Positions 34,542 through 45,800 of a DNA stretch of 64,000 nucleotides are shown here, one piece after another; the first letter of the stretch is position 1, and every line of letters begins with the position of its first letter. The stretch lies in assembly GCA_030549495.1 (NCBI GenBank), contig JAUIRK010000306.1, forward strand, positions 310,001 through 374,000. The letters are read 5' to 3'. The notes under the pieces are model-generated. The model was not told the origin of the DNA and ran no database searches. It worked only from the letters and a program-made list of their open reading frames with translations. The DNA is from Nectonema munidae (lineage: Eukaryota; Nematomorpha; Nectonematoida; Nectonematidae). The position numbers were made by a program, and so were the translations under genes.

Positions 34542-36395
34542 ATGGAATGTTCCAATAAACGAAGGTGTTGTTTTAATGAAAAACTCAAAAAAAAATTTAC
34601 TTTTTTGAAGCAAAAAGACAAGTCTATTGTTGAATGTATAATTTATAAAGGTGAATTCTCAGTATCTATAGGTGGGAAATCTTCTATTACAAAGCATTAA
34701 TAAAAAACATAAAAGTTTTATGGTGTCGACTGCATCATCAAACAAAGTCACCGAATTTTTCAAGTCTGATAAGTTTTTAAGAGATCAAAAGCAACTAGCT
34801 GTTATTGAAGGAAATTTTGCCTTTCATACAAAGTGCATAACCAAAGTTTCCGGAGTATGGACTGCATAAATAAACTGTTAAAAAAGTTCATCGATAACAA
34901 ATTTTCCTGCGCAAGAACAAAGTGTGTATCAATAATGAAATCAGTTTTTGGCGAATATTGTAACGATGTGCTCAAAGAAGATTTGAAGAATACTCATTTT
35001 CTTACAATTCTTTCAGACGCATCAAATCATAATGAAATCAAACTTTATCCCGTTTTGGTCAGGTATTTTGACAAAATAGAAGGAGTAAAAATCAAGATAT
35101 TGAAACTGAGCTCAATTTCAGGTGAAACGGCGGATTTTTTGTCAAATCATTTGTTCAACACAATCAAAGAATATAATTTGAGTGATAAAGTTATAGCACT
35201 TTCTGCTGATAACACAAACTTTGGAGGAAAAAATAATGTGCTGGCTAAACTTCAGACACTTCTGAACAAAGAATTTTTTAGGTATAGGTTGCAATGCTCA
35301 TACCCTATCTAACGCAATTGATATAGCTAGTTTCACAATGCCTTTTGATGTTGAACTTATAATTACAACAATATATTTATACTTCAGTAGGTTTACGGTG
35401 AGAGTAGAAGTCTTGAAAGTATTCTGTGAAGAAGCAGATGTTTAATATAAAAAAATATTAGGGTATTGGAAAACAAGATGGCTAGATTTGATGCCTGCTT
35501 TAGAAAGAATAATTCATTTGTCCAGTCCTCTTCGATCTTATTTTTTGAGTATTGATAAGTGCCCAAAACTTTTGGAAACTTTTTTCAAGTCTGATTTTTC
35601 TGAAACCATACTACTCTTTGTTCATAGTGAAGCGTCCATTTTTCATAAAATTCTTAAAAAAATTGAAAATGAAAGTTTATCAGCTGTGCAAATTGAAACT
35701 ATTCTACATGAGTTTGTTGAGCAGTACAATGCAAGATATAAGGAGAAATTTTTACCTAGGGAAACTAAAAAATGATTGGAAAATATAGAAGAAAACAATC
35801 CAGGATTACTTGCAAAATTTAGTAATTTTGGAGAATCATTTTACGAAACCTGTTTTAAGTACGTTGAAGAATGGTCTGAAAGCAGCGAGTAACAACTTTT
35901 TTGAATGGTGTTTTTTTAAACTGCTCAACCATTGAATGGAAAGATGTTGAGGGCTGTGTTTCTTTTTTGATATATTTAGTTCCAAGTATAGAAATTGATG
36001 ACAAGTATTTGTTTGAAGAAATAAGAAGAGTAAACAGATATCTTAGTTCCAATAAAATTCGTTAATGGGAAAGTCAAAGCTTTAACATCGATCAGAAATG
36101 GATTGAAATTTTTAAAAACTTTGAAGAAAACTTTACTCAGTACAAGTTGAAAATTATTCAGTTTGTGTTGAGTTGTCCTGGTACAAATGCTTCTGTTGAA
36201 AGAGTGTTTTCTATTATGAATGATTTTTGGACTTGTGAAAAATCTAGACTTAGTATTGAAACTCTATCTGCAGCAATTATGATTAAATTTAACATGAAAA
36301 ATGTTTCTTGTCAAGATGTTTCTGAATTAATTTTAGAAAATACTTCTATAGTCAAAAAAATTCTTAGTTTTGATAAATATTCGTTCAATAAATAA
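34542..36395 (+). pseudogene. hAT transposase, broken
   Basis: Plus strand. The N-terminus from MECSNKRRCCFNEK contains GEFSVSIGGKSSITKH, the end of the DNA-binding zinc-finger region. The RNase H-like core reads FLTILSDASNHNEIKLYPVLV (catalytic Asp region) and KVIALSADNTNFGG (second Asp, the DN motif). The C-terminal dimerisation segment is SCPGTNASVERVFSIMND with KSRLSIETL. Pieces at 34542-34700, 34672-34869, 34833-35312, 35488-35775 and 36147-36395 lie in different frames with stops between, so there are at least four breaks. The family moves DNA by cut and paste with 8-bp target duplications. Confidence 0.85.
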
Positions 36396-36705
36396 ATTTA
36401 ACAGGTGAATAAAAAATTTTTTTAGATGACAAAATATACATCCATAAGTATGATAGGTTTTTTTCATAAAAACGGTCATTAACCACTAACGATAATTTTT
36501 TTCCTTTTGTATATCCGATCCAGTTTGATTATGAGATAAATATTCGTTCAATAAATAAATTTAATAGATAAATAAAATAATTTTTTAGATTGACAAAATA
36601 TACATCTATGAGTATGATAGGTTTTTTTTTATTAAAACGGTCATTAACCATTGACGATAACTTTTTTCAGTGTGGTGTAAATTCGATACAGATTGCTTAT
36701 GAGAA
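36376..36705 (+). repeat. ~163-bp tandem duplication at the hAT 3' side
   Basis: Two head-to-tail copies (about 36376-36538 and 36539-36705). Each starts with ATAAATATTCGTTCAATAAA and continues with GACAAAATATACATC, AGTATGATAGG and AACGGTCATTAACCA. The first copy includes the transposase stop. Confidence 0.8.
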
Positions 36706-37011
36706 CGAAAAAAGTAATGTGTAAATTTAGTAAGCAAGTTTAAAATTTTTTTGTCCTCCTTTAAAAATTCCAAAAGTTGGTCATCCTAGCATTACAAACA
36801 ATAATTTCTAGTTTATCGCAAATTGTTTGCAAAGTATTAATCAAAAATTTTCTTAAAAATATCCTTCTAATTTTATCTTTAATAAATGAATGTTATTATT
36901 AATTATTAAAATTACTAGAACATAGAACATCATTGAAAAATTTCATAAGAAATAAATTTTAATTTTCTAAGCTATTAGCGAAAAATTATTTTAGCTCGTC
37001 TTGAGTAGAAA

Positions 37012-40000
37012 GAAAGAAAGAAAGAAAGAAAGTTTATTCACAAATTGAAATATATACAGAGAAATTTTGTTTAAACACAAGTTTTTTTGTATTATCAATT
37101 TACAATGAGATGGGAAAAAAAGAATTAAAAAAAAAATGTATATCAACTTGCAAGGTTATCATAAGGCCTAGGGGACCGCTGAAATGATGACCTTTTACAA
37201 AATTAATGTGTAATATAACATTTATATATAATACGTATGTAAAAACATGAATAATAGGTAGTTAAATGAAGTATAGTTTTATGTTTGTTTAGAAAAAGAT
37301 GTATGTTCTAACATTTACACACACACATATATATTCATGTATATATATATATATATATATATTTATGTAAATGATAGTTTGTATATATACTGATTGGAAC
37401 ATATAAAGCAATTTTTCACTCTACATTCTTTATTATAACTATTTACAAAAGATTTTTTGAGTAAATTTTTATATTTATAGAAGGAACTTTCATAGAATTT
37501 TGTTTGTTCAAGAGTTTTATTCCAAAAAGAAATAACTCTGTTTTTCAATAATTTTTTTGTACTTTTGAGTCGATATTGTGGGACTATAAACTTATTTGAT
37601 GATCTTAAATAGTGTTGAGTTTCTTGATGTACGAAGGTTTGCCAAGCAAAAAATATTTCAGGAAGTATATTATAGAGATATTTATAAATGAACTTGGATA
37701 GTTGCATTAAATAAATTTCTTCAATTTTCAATAATTCATAGCCAAAGAAAAACACTGTTGTATGATGCCTGTAACTCAAATTAAACACATTTCTAATAAT
37801 TTTCTTTTGTAAAACTTTAAGTTTTTCCAAATTACAATATCCCCAATTAACAAGGCTATAATTAAGATGCGGCAAAACTAAAGCTTTGTATAACATTAAT
37901 TTTATTTTTACATCAAAGTAATTTTTGTATTGTCTTAGTATACCTAAAGTACAATTCATCTTTTTAGAAATATAGTTTTGATGATCAGTCCATGTAAGTT
38001 GATTATTTATATACAGTCCTAGATAATTATATTTGCTTACTAACTCAATTTCAAATATATCTGTATTCATCTCACAACTTTTGCACTTTTTGTTTGAGAA
38101 AAACATCATTTTTGACTTTTTACGGTTCAAACTTAAAAAGTTACGATCACACCATTCTTCTACTTTCAAAAAATTATTCTTAATTGATTCAAATATTGTT
38201 TCATTGTTCTTATCAATTATTGAAAGAGGCAAAAGCAATGTAATATCGTCTGCAAATAGGAGGAATTCAAATTTTGGGTTTGAACTAGGGATGCCGTTTA
38301 TATAAATAGAAAAAAGTAGAGGACCTAGAATCGATCCTTGTGGAATGCCGCAATATACGGGTTTTGAAGAAGACATGCTTTGATTAATGCAAACTATTTG
38401 TTGTCGGAACGAAAGGTATGATTTAAAAAATTCTATAGCTGAAAATGAGAAACCTATATGGATTAATTTTTCAATAAGCAAAGAATGCGAAATACTATCA
38501 AATGCTTTCTGAAAATCTAAAAAGATTGCTACAACTTCATCGGATCTTTCTAAATAATTTTGAACTTTTTCAATGAATAATGCATGAAGATGTTCGGTAT
38601 TATATCCTTTCCTAAAAGCAAACTGATAATTGTATAAAAATTTGTGCTTTTCTAAATATGATAAAATTTGGGAATGTAAAATTTTTTCAAATATTTTTGA
38701 AAAAGTCGAAATTAAACTAATAGGTCTATAATTTTCAATTAAGTTTGTACTTCCCTTTTTAAATACTGGTAATAGTTTGCTAATTTTCAAAGACTCAGGA
38801 AAGGTATTGAATTCAATACAAGAGTTAAAACCGATTACTAAGTAATCTAATATATATTCTTTTATCAATACCAGTTTGTAAATAGATATATCATAAATAT
38901 CACAAGTTTTCTTGGCTTTAATTTCATTTATAGCAATGATAATATCATTTTTGTTTATTTTTTTCAAGTAAAAGGAATCTTCTTTATCAGAAAATTTTTG
39001 TTCAGGCCAATTTTTATTCTTCTGGGAACTAGTACTGTCCGAAAAATGATTACAAAAAAGTTCCGCCAATTTATTCTCATCAGTTAAAATTCCTTCTTCA
39101 GTTGAAATAACATATTGATTGATTTTTTTTTTATTAAATATTTTTTTCAAATTTAACCAAGTATCTTTGGGAGAGAGAGCATTTTGAAAGACTTTAGTGA
39201 AATAGTTTTTTTTTTGTAATTTTATTTTTTTTTTTATTTCATTCCGTAATTCAACAAACTTCAACCTAATGTCACAAATATTCGTAGATTTCTTCATCTT
39301 CTTGTGCAATTTGTCCCGTTTTTTAATGAGGCTAAGTATTTCTTGACTCATCCAACTGTTAACTTTGTATTTATATTTATTATTACCTTTGTCATTAATC
39401 TTATACTTACATTCTTCAACAGCTGATGAAATGATATAATTCATAGAGTCCATTAAAACTTCAGGAGAGTCAAAATAATTCATAAGGCAGTGACGCCAAT
39501 TTACCATACTTATTTTTTCTATAAACAGTTTTTCATTGAAAATTTCAATGGTAGAGTTATTTTTAGCACAACTATTTAAACGCAAAGATAATAAAATTAC
39601 ACTGTGATCAGAAATAAAAGAAGGATATATAAAAGACTTGTATGAATTTAAATCAAAAGGTATGAAAAAGTTATCTAGAAGTGAGGAAGAGGCTTCGCGC
39701 GTTATTCCATTTATACCTGGTTTCAAAAAATTAGATGCAAAAAGATTGACGAACTCTTTAACTTTAATACATTTGTCAATATTAAGCAAGTTGACATTAA
39801 AATCTCCCATAAAAATGGAAGTATGATTCCCTGATATGTTATTTTGCAAAAAACAAGAAATTTCTTCAATGAAAGTAGAAATATCCGAGAAAAGAGAAGG
39901 AGGACGGTAGAAGTTATGCAATTTCAAATTTTTGGACGAAGGGAAAACTATTTCGATTGAAAACGATTCATAGGTATGGCCTATAAAATATTCATTGCAA

Positions 40001-40440
40001 ACTTTGAAGGTCAAGCTATTATGAACAAGAAAGCCTAGACCAGCATTTTTAGTAAGTCTAGAATGAGAATGAACAAAAGTATAATCTTCAATAAATTGAT
40101 CAAAAGAAAGATCTTTAAGCCAAGTTTCTTGTATTGCTATTACTTTTAATATGCATTTCCTTTTTTTGTTGAATTCAGATATCAAATGTTCCAATTCATA
40201 CATCTTATGTGACAATGCTTGTATATTTATGCTCATTATATTAAATTCAAACATTTCAGTAGTTAAATAGTCAGAATATTGTAAATAATTAGAAGAAATT
40301 TTTTCATACAACTCAAATTTTTTAAAATATTCAGTATTCAAAAGATTACAATAATTATAAAACTCTAAACTATCATTATAGCTATGCATTACTTATAATG
40401 GATTTCAAATATTCGATATTTTTAATGTATATAGGACATT
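37012..40440 (-). mobile_element. LINE-4: apparently intact ORF2, (CTTT)n tail
   Basis: Minus-strand non-LTR element. The 3' UTR (about 37034-37362) ends in GTGAATAAA followed by a CTTT microsatellite, seen as GAAA repeats at about 37012-37031; a microsatellite tail is usual in several Jockey/CR1-like lineages. A TA/CA microsatellite lies at 37318-37362, just after the stop codon. The 5' end was not fixed; no ORF1 was found between 40390 and the MULE at 40582, so the copy is 5'-truncated or the family lacks ORF1. Confidence 0.85.
37363..40389 (-). CDS. LINE-4 ORF2: endonuclease + reverse transcriptase
   Basis: 1008 residues without a break. The EEP (APE-like) endonuclease occupies about residues 48-270, with INIQAL (55-60), IQETWL (Glu88), YRPP, GDFN (195-198) and SDH (260-262). 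The RT has NYRPISLIS (~553), YQFAFRKGYNTEH (~588), motif A AIFLDFQKAF (Asp625), GIPQGSILGP (681-690) and FADD (712-715). The thumb region and a short C-terminal Cys-rich tail (CRVKNCFIC) follow. All expected catalytic residues are present, so the protein may be functional. It differs in sequence from the LINE-1/2 family and from LINE-3. Confidence 0.94.
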   Translation of the reverse strand: MHSYNDSLEFYNYCNLLNTEYFKKFELYEKISSNYLQYSDYLTTEMFEFNIMSINIQALSHKMYELEHLISEFNKKRKCILKVIAIQETWLKDLSFDQFIEDYTFVHSHSRLTKNAGLGFLVHNSLTFKVCNEYFIGHTYESFSIEIVFPSSKNLKLHNFYRPPSLFSDISTFIEEISCFLQNNISGNHTSIFMGDFNVNLLNIDKCIKVKEFVNLFASNFLKPGINGITREASSSLLDNFFIPFDLNSYKSFIYPSFISDHSVILLSLRLNSCAKNNSTIEIFNEKLFIEKISMVNWRHCLMNYFDSPEVLMDSMNYIISSAVEECKYKINDKGNNKYKYKVNSWMSQEILSLIKKRDKLHKKMKKSTNICDIRLKFVELRNEIKKKIKLQKKNYFTKVFQNALSPKDTWLNLKKIFNKKKINQYVISTEEGILTDENKLAELFCNHFSDSTSSQKNKNWPEQKFSDKEDSFYLKKINKNDIIIAINEIKAKKTCDIYDISIYKLVLIKEYILDYLVIGFNSCIEFNTFPESLKISKLLPVFKKGSTNLIENYRPISLISTFSKIFEKILHSQILSYLEKHKFLYNYQFAFRKGYNTEHLHALFIEKVQNYLERSDEVVAIFLDFQKAFDSISHSLLIEKLIHIGFSFSAIEFFKSYLSFRQQIVCINQSMSSSKPVYCGIPQGSILGPLLFSIYINGIPSSNPKFEFLLFADDITLLLPLSIIDKNNETIFESIKNNFLKVEEWCDRNFLSLNRKKSKMMFFSNKKCKSCEMNTDIFEIELVSKYNYLGLYINNQLTWTDHQNYISKKMNCTLGILRQYKNYFDVKIKLMLYKALVLPHLNYSLVNWGYCNLEKLKVLQKKIIRNVFNLSYRHHTTVFFFGYELLKIEEIYLMQLSKFIYKYLYNILPEIFFAWQTFVHQETQHYLRSSNKFIVPQYRLKSTKKLLKNRVISFWNKTLEQTKFYESSFYKYKNLLKKSFVNSYNKECRVKNCFICSNQYIYKLSFT

Positions 40441-40581
40441 CTTTACTAAAAGCTGAGTAGAGAATTGGTAGTTAATAAGAGTTATAGCTCTGATTGGTAC
40501 TTTAATATTAAATAAAATATAAACATTTTTAAAAGATGTTAAAGATGAATAAAATTATTTAGAAAAAACTAGATAAAATTC

Positions 40582-40848
40582 GGGCGTGACTAATTTGTGC
40601 CAACCTCAATTTTTTAGTGCCAACCTCAAGAAAACTTTTTTTTAAACACATAATTTTAATTTTATATGTTAAATAATACTTTAAAACTAATATTCATTTA
40701 ATTCCAAGAATTTTCTTTGCTTCAATTTTTTTTATACTAAATAAGGTTTTTTTCAAGTTTTTTGATTTTTTCAGGCATTTTTATACAAACTTAACAATTC
40801 AACTAAAATTTAAATGCTCCTTCGTTTATAATCGGAATTTCAAAATTA
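40582..40848 (+). repeat. MULE left terminal inverted repeat
   Basis: About 267 bp. It contains a doubled GTGCCAACCTCAA motif near the tip (about 40599 and 40618) and the block TGCTCCTTCGTTTATAATCG near the inner end. It matches the reverse complement of the right repeat with scattered differences. Confidence 0.9.
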
Positions 40849-40989
40849 GTAAGGCTTTCAAAATAACTTTTAATATTAAATACTATCTTTTTTCTTATCT
40901 AATAATATTTGTTGTGATTATAACTCATTGATAATTTCTAAATTTCATGACCTTATTTTTAAATGCTATTTTCAAACATTATATTGGTT

Positions 40990-41169
40990 GGTTGGTTGGA
41001 GATATCAAAGCACTTTCAGCCGTAAGGCTATATGCTCGCATTATGCTTAAGAAGATGGTTACTCACAATTTTTGTGAATTTGTTTTTAGAGTTGGGAGCC
41101 TTGGGGATCGAACCCCTGACCTTCAACTGTTAAGCTGAGAGGTACACCCTAACAACCATTGAGGCTCGC
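40990..41169 (-). mobile_element. 180-bp tRNA-derived SINE with 14-bp TSD
   Basis: A perfect direct duplication ACATTATATTGGTT flanks it (40976-40989 and 41170-41183). On the minus strand it begins GCGAGCCTCAATGG. The tRNA-like head has box A TGGTTGTTAGGG and box B GGTTCGATCCC with a GAGCC/GGCTC closing stem. An unrelated body follows and the element ends in CCAACCAACC. Pol III would transcribe such an element and a LINE would mobilise it. It inserted into the MULE after the MULE arrived. A second, decayed copy lies at 32625-32765. Confidence 0.92.
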
Positions 41170-41189
41170 ACATTATATTGGTTAGTGAA

Positions 41190-43023
41190 TAAATAATTTA
41201 ATCGATGTAACGAACAGATTAACTATGATTTAACAATATTATAATTTTAAATAAAATTTTGAAACATTAAACAATTTTTTTGGAATTTTTTGACTAGAAT
41301 CTTTCAGATTTATGATAAAATTTTCAAAATTCGTAAAATTGTGGTAGATAATATAAGCAAATAATTTATAGAAAATAAGATAAAGAGATAATTTTTTCTT
41401 TGTTTTTAATATATAGGCGTTTAACAATGCCAAAACATAATAAAGTTTCTCCTTTAGATTAATTAATATATATTCATGTTTTAAATTATATTTATAAGTT
41501 TTTTTCCTAATAACTTCAAAATATGTTAATATCAATAAAAAAATAAAAGATTTTCTTTTTTCAATTTTCTACATAAATTTCCTTTTTTTTCGAAAAAAAT
41601 ACAAACTCTCTATATTTAATTAAATATAATGCAAGGTTTCCAGTAACGATTGATTTTAGCCAAAGTATTATGCTTTTAAGCCATGTCTGTGTGATAAAAA
41701 GCAAAATTTTATACAGATAATTCTTATGGCACAAAAATTAATCAAAAGTTAATTTGTTCTTTTGATACAACTATCCAATACCGATTGTAATAATTCTTCC
41801 CATTGTCCAGGTATGGAAGATTATTCATCCCTTGGATAAGATACCGACAATTAATAAAAACTATTCGATTCAAGCTACTTCTATTTTTACCAGCGTAGAT
41901 TTTTTATTGTAAAATTCAGATAATTCAATAAGTTATCATCTACGACAAGGGCAAGGAATTAATATAAAACTTTGGAAAGTCGATGTTAAGAATCAACGTG
42001 ACATAAATGTAAGTTTTGACACAAACAATTGAGAGTTGAAATACAATAAAAATATAATAAATTTACAAATCTAAACACGGTATTATTTTTTGAATTATTT
42101 AATATCTAGGCTAATTGCTAGATATTGCTAAGCTTATATCTTTCAAATTTCTGTATGTGCTTTGCATTGTCGTCAATGCCATTTTATATTATTCTCAATA
42201 TTAAGTGATTTTTGTCTAAATTAAATTTTCACAAAGAGTGGCTAAAGATTTATGAGATTTGGTTTAGTATAATCTTATTCTCCACCATAATTGGATTTAA
42301 TTCACCATAAAAACCTTACTGAAAATCGGTCTAAAGTATATACTGATTTAACAAATTCACGAAACCCATATATTTATTATAACTAATACTCTATTGAATT
42401 GTATCTATATTTTTGGGAGTCATTTTTTGCCGAAATAAACAATCCTGAAGTATTTCAAAAAATTAGAAATAATGCAATGTATTTTAATATTTTTTAACTA
42501 TTCAGAATGAAAAATATTTATTTACCTTTTATTTTAGTTGAAAAATTAAAATAAACCAAGATCTCAAAACTTTTACAAAACTTATTTTTTCAAATAAATT
42601 AAACATAATATGATATTTATCAACGTTTTAAACTAAATAGAATGAAATTTTTTGTTTATTAATTTTAAGCTAAAAGATCGGAATAGTTTATATTCATTTC
42701 ATTAATTTTTGAAATTTTCTTTTATCAAAAGAAACAAATTTTATTTTAAAAAAATTATGTTATGAAAAAAATTTGTATGCATCTGCTTTTAAATAATTCA
42801 GTGGCTGATTATAACCAAAGAATTCGTTAATTTTTTTCGTCTTAAGTTAATCAAAAATAAAACCAGTTCTTTTAAAAAACGTATATAAATTAAAGTAAAA
42901 ATAACTTTAGTTAGTGCGTTAATTAATTAGTTGGTGATACTATATTTTAACTATATTTATCTTTGGCTGTTCAATAAATTTAAAATAATGTTATTTTACA
43001 TATTTTTTTTAATTTAGATACAA
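41190..43023 (+). other. MULE 5' non-coding region
   Basis: AT-rich, without a convincing gene. A T-rich tract and AG at 43016-43017 lie 6 nt before the start codon of the MULE protein, so part of this may be a 5' UTR intron. A Lys/Leu/Tyr-rich frame on the minus strand at 41239-41535 is considered chance. Confidence 0.5.
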
Positions 43024-45800
43024 ATGAATCTTTCATGTGAAAATTGTAAAGTTATTATACAAGGGAAATCTATAAAGTGTTATAATTGTTTATCTTTTTT
43101 TCATTTAAAATGTGAAAATATTTATGATTATGAAATTCATGTTTTTGATTCCGCATTGCCTTTTATTTGCTCTTCATGTAGAACTGAAAATGGGGAATAC
43201 GATTTTTCAAAAGCTCTAGAAAGATTAAGTAAAGCATTTGACATCAATAGAAGTCAGGAAGCAGCAAGTATAGAAAAAATATTTTTAAGGAGCAAATCAT
43301 CAAATATTGACTTTAAATCTTTCAAGGATGTAGAGATTGATTTTAATTCCTTAGATACTTTAAGTAAAACGGATTTTAAGACAGGATTCAAAACTATCAA
43401 GTCTACAGGAAATGGCAACTGTTTTTTTAATTGCCTTTCTATTTTTCTTAAGGGTGATGAGACTTTATCATTATATTTAAGACTGATAACCTCCATAGAA
43501 TTTATTTCTAACTTTCAAAAATACAAAATTTGTCAGAAAAATTCAAATATAGAATATGTTTCTCCTCTCATTCAAGACGAATTACGCAACTGCTGCGTGA
43601 ACTATTCGTGGTCATCTGCTTATACAATGAAAGTAGCAGCTTCTGCAATATAAGAAGTGTTTATCCCCAAATTTATACAAAAACAGATAAAACTGCCCAA
43701 ATCTTGAATACCACATTTGAGCCTCTTGAGTGTAAAAGCAGCAAAAATACAATAAATATTTTATGGAGCAGATTAGACCTGATTAAACCTAGATTTTGGA
43801 CACCAAATCATTTTGTATTGATAGTTGAAAATATTGTTCTCATGGGTAATCCAAATTTTTCTAAATATTTAACTGAGAATTCTAAATTTTCATGTCCAAA
43901 AGAAATAGAAAGCGACATTAATGAAACTAGCTGTACAAGTTTTCCTAATTTTTTCCTGAAAGAACATGACTACTGTCAAAACCTATCAGAAAGTAGTAAA
44001 TCTAATACTTTAAAAATGTTACCCTCACAAATTGATAGTCTTATAAAACCACTAAATAACAGGTTTTTATCTAGTAATCAAGTAGTGAGCAAACTCGTTT
44101 CACCCTTGGAATGCTTTAACAATAATGTTTCTAAATTTTTGGAAAATAAGTATTATATCGCTAGACAAGATAACTCTAAGAAAGGTTTTTTTTGATGTTT
44201 GTGGTGCTTGGACTCAAAATTCGCAAAAAAAAATGGAGTTCATAAGAGAAAACAACAAACATATATTTTTAAAAAAAAGAAAAAATATTTTTGTTAAGAT
44301 ACATAATAACAAATTTATTCCATTAAATCCTCAACCAAAAAAAGAAGAAATTGTTGTATTAGTACATTATTATTCAAATCTAAAGCGCAAGATTGATTAT
44401 AGGAGAAGAATTTCATGGATTGAAAACTATAAGAATAATGAAGACCAAAAATATCTGTGGGAATATATAGGATTTAAACCGACTACAGTCTCACATCATG
44501 GTAATGCAAAAACAAATCAAGAATATATTAGAACAAGTGTAGTAACAAAAAAACATGCTTTGTCTCAGTTAGAAACGATCAAGTCTTGTAAAAAAATGTT
44601 ATACAGTTATTTTGATTCTGAAATTGAACCCCCGAGGGATTCAAAGTATATTCGTAACCTGAAATACAACAAAGAAAAAGCAAATTCATCTTTTATTTAT
44701 AACAACAATATTGCAGATAGCATTCAAAATATTATTACAATGATGACTGCTGGACATCCTTTTATAAAGGAAATGAATATAACTTCATGCGGGCTTCCTT
44801 GCCTTATTTGCTATACAGATACACAATTGTTACATATAAAAAAATCTATTTCTTCTGGATCAACTATTTTGGGAATTGATAGGACATTTAATTTAGGTCC
44901 CTGTTTTGTGACAGTCACTGTTTTCAATGATGGTGATTTAAAAAGAAAATTCACAGAAACCTGTCCAATTTTTCTCGGTCCATTATTTTTACATTGGGAT
45001 GGGAAATTTGAATCTTATTCCAAATTTTTTTCTCACTTATCTATAATATTTAAAAATGTCAAATTGGAATTATCTTTAGATGATTTAGTTTTGGGCAGTG
45101 ATCAAGAAAAAGCGATAATTAAAGCAATCAAATTGTTTTTTCCCTATGTACCCTTAGTATTATGTCATAGGCATCTAGAAAAGAATATATTGAGATATGT
45201 TAAAAATAAAATAGGCATGGATGATAAAAATAGTAAAAAATTCTTAAATGCGCTTTTAGGAGATTCAGGTTTGGCTAATGCTCAAAACTACATTGATTTT
45301 AACATTATTAAACAGAAAATAATCTGTCAATACTCGAAAACGATAGGTAAATACTTGGAAGGAAATCTTATACCAGTAATCGAAAACTACATTTTTGAAC
45401 CTAAACAAAAAAGACGAATTGTTCCTAAAAATTGGAAGAATAATAATTGTGAAGCTATTAATAATGTTTTAAAATCAAATATAGAGTGGAAAAGTAAAAA
45501 ACTAATTGATCTGATTGAAAGTTTACACAGTGAGGTAAAATATCAAGAATATTTAGTTAAATATGCGTTGTTTGGGTATGGAGACCTTAAAATTTCAGAA
45601 AGTTCTCAATTCAAAGTGTTTACAAAACTAGAATGGGATAATATGAGCAAGAATGATCAGGAAGAATATTTTCAAAATTTTTAAACAATAATTCAGAAAA
45701 ACTTACATTTTCAACTGATAAGAAATTAATGCTAAAAAAGACTCCTAACGTTGCTTCAAAACCGGGAAAAAAAAAACTTTCAGCATCCCACGAAAAATAA
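43024..45800 (+). pseudogene. MULE protein: PHD finger + OTU protease + DDE transposase
   Basis: Domains in order: (1) a PHD finger, residues 5-52, with a perfect C4HC3 pattern (Cys5, 8, 19, 22, His27, Cys30, 49, 52). (2) An OTU-like cysteine protease, with KSTGNGNCFFNCLS (Cys133) and a later WTPNHFVLIV (His). The Asp usual in the DG-C box is Asn here. (3) A MULE transposase read from DVCGAW onward: Asp in LGIDRTFNLGP (codon at 44878), Asp in LGSDQEKA, a CHRH metal/zinc-type motif just after, and Glu in NNCEAINN. A lysine-rich C-terminal tail (TPNVASKPGKKK) ends at TAA 45800. Three one-base frame changes interrupt it: near 43650 (one base missing), in the T8 run near 44188 (one extra) and in the T5 run near 45680 (one missing). 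It is a pseudogene, or these are assembly errors or slippage sites. Confidence 0.88.

Larger units (their letters stand above)
33547..36788 (+). mobile_element. hAT transposon, both ends, broken
   Basis: The ends TAGGGTGACCA (33547) and, inverted, TAGGATGACCA (to 36788) match at 10 of 11 positions, and internal blocks with GTCCTCCTTT are shared by both ends. The direct duplication GCATTAC flanks both sides (33540-33546 and 36789-36795). It is 7 bp as read; hAT normally makes 8. The element is 3242 bp and carries a decayed transposase, a SINE-like insert and an internal tandem duplication. Confidence 0.85.

Noticed and set aside
36376-36705. Two-copy direct repeat considered as a CRISPR-like or LTR pair
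   Set aside because: Adjacent head-to-tail copies without spacers, inside a hAT element; a simple tandem duplication.
37012-37031. GAAA microsatellite as an independent simple repeat
   Set aside because: Its position directly after GTGAATAAA at the 3' end of LINE-4 makes it the tail of that element.
41090-41169. A possible true tRNA gene (minus strand) with box A and box B
   Set aside because: The tRNA-like part continues into a body and a CCAACC tail bounded by a 14-bp target duplication, and a second decayed copy exists, so it is a SINE head.
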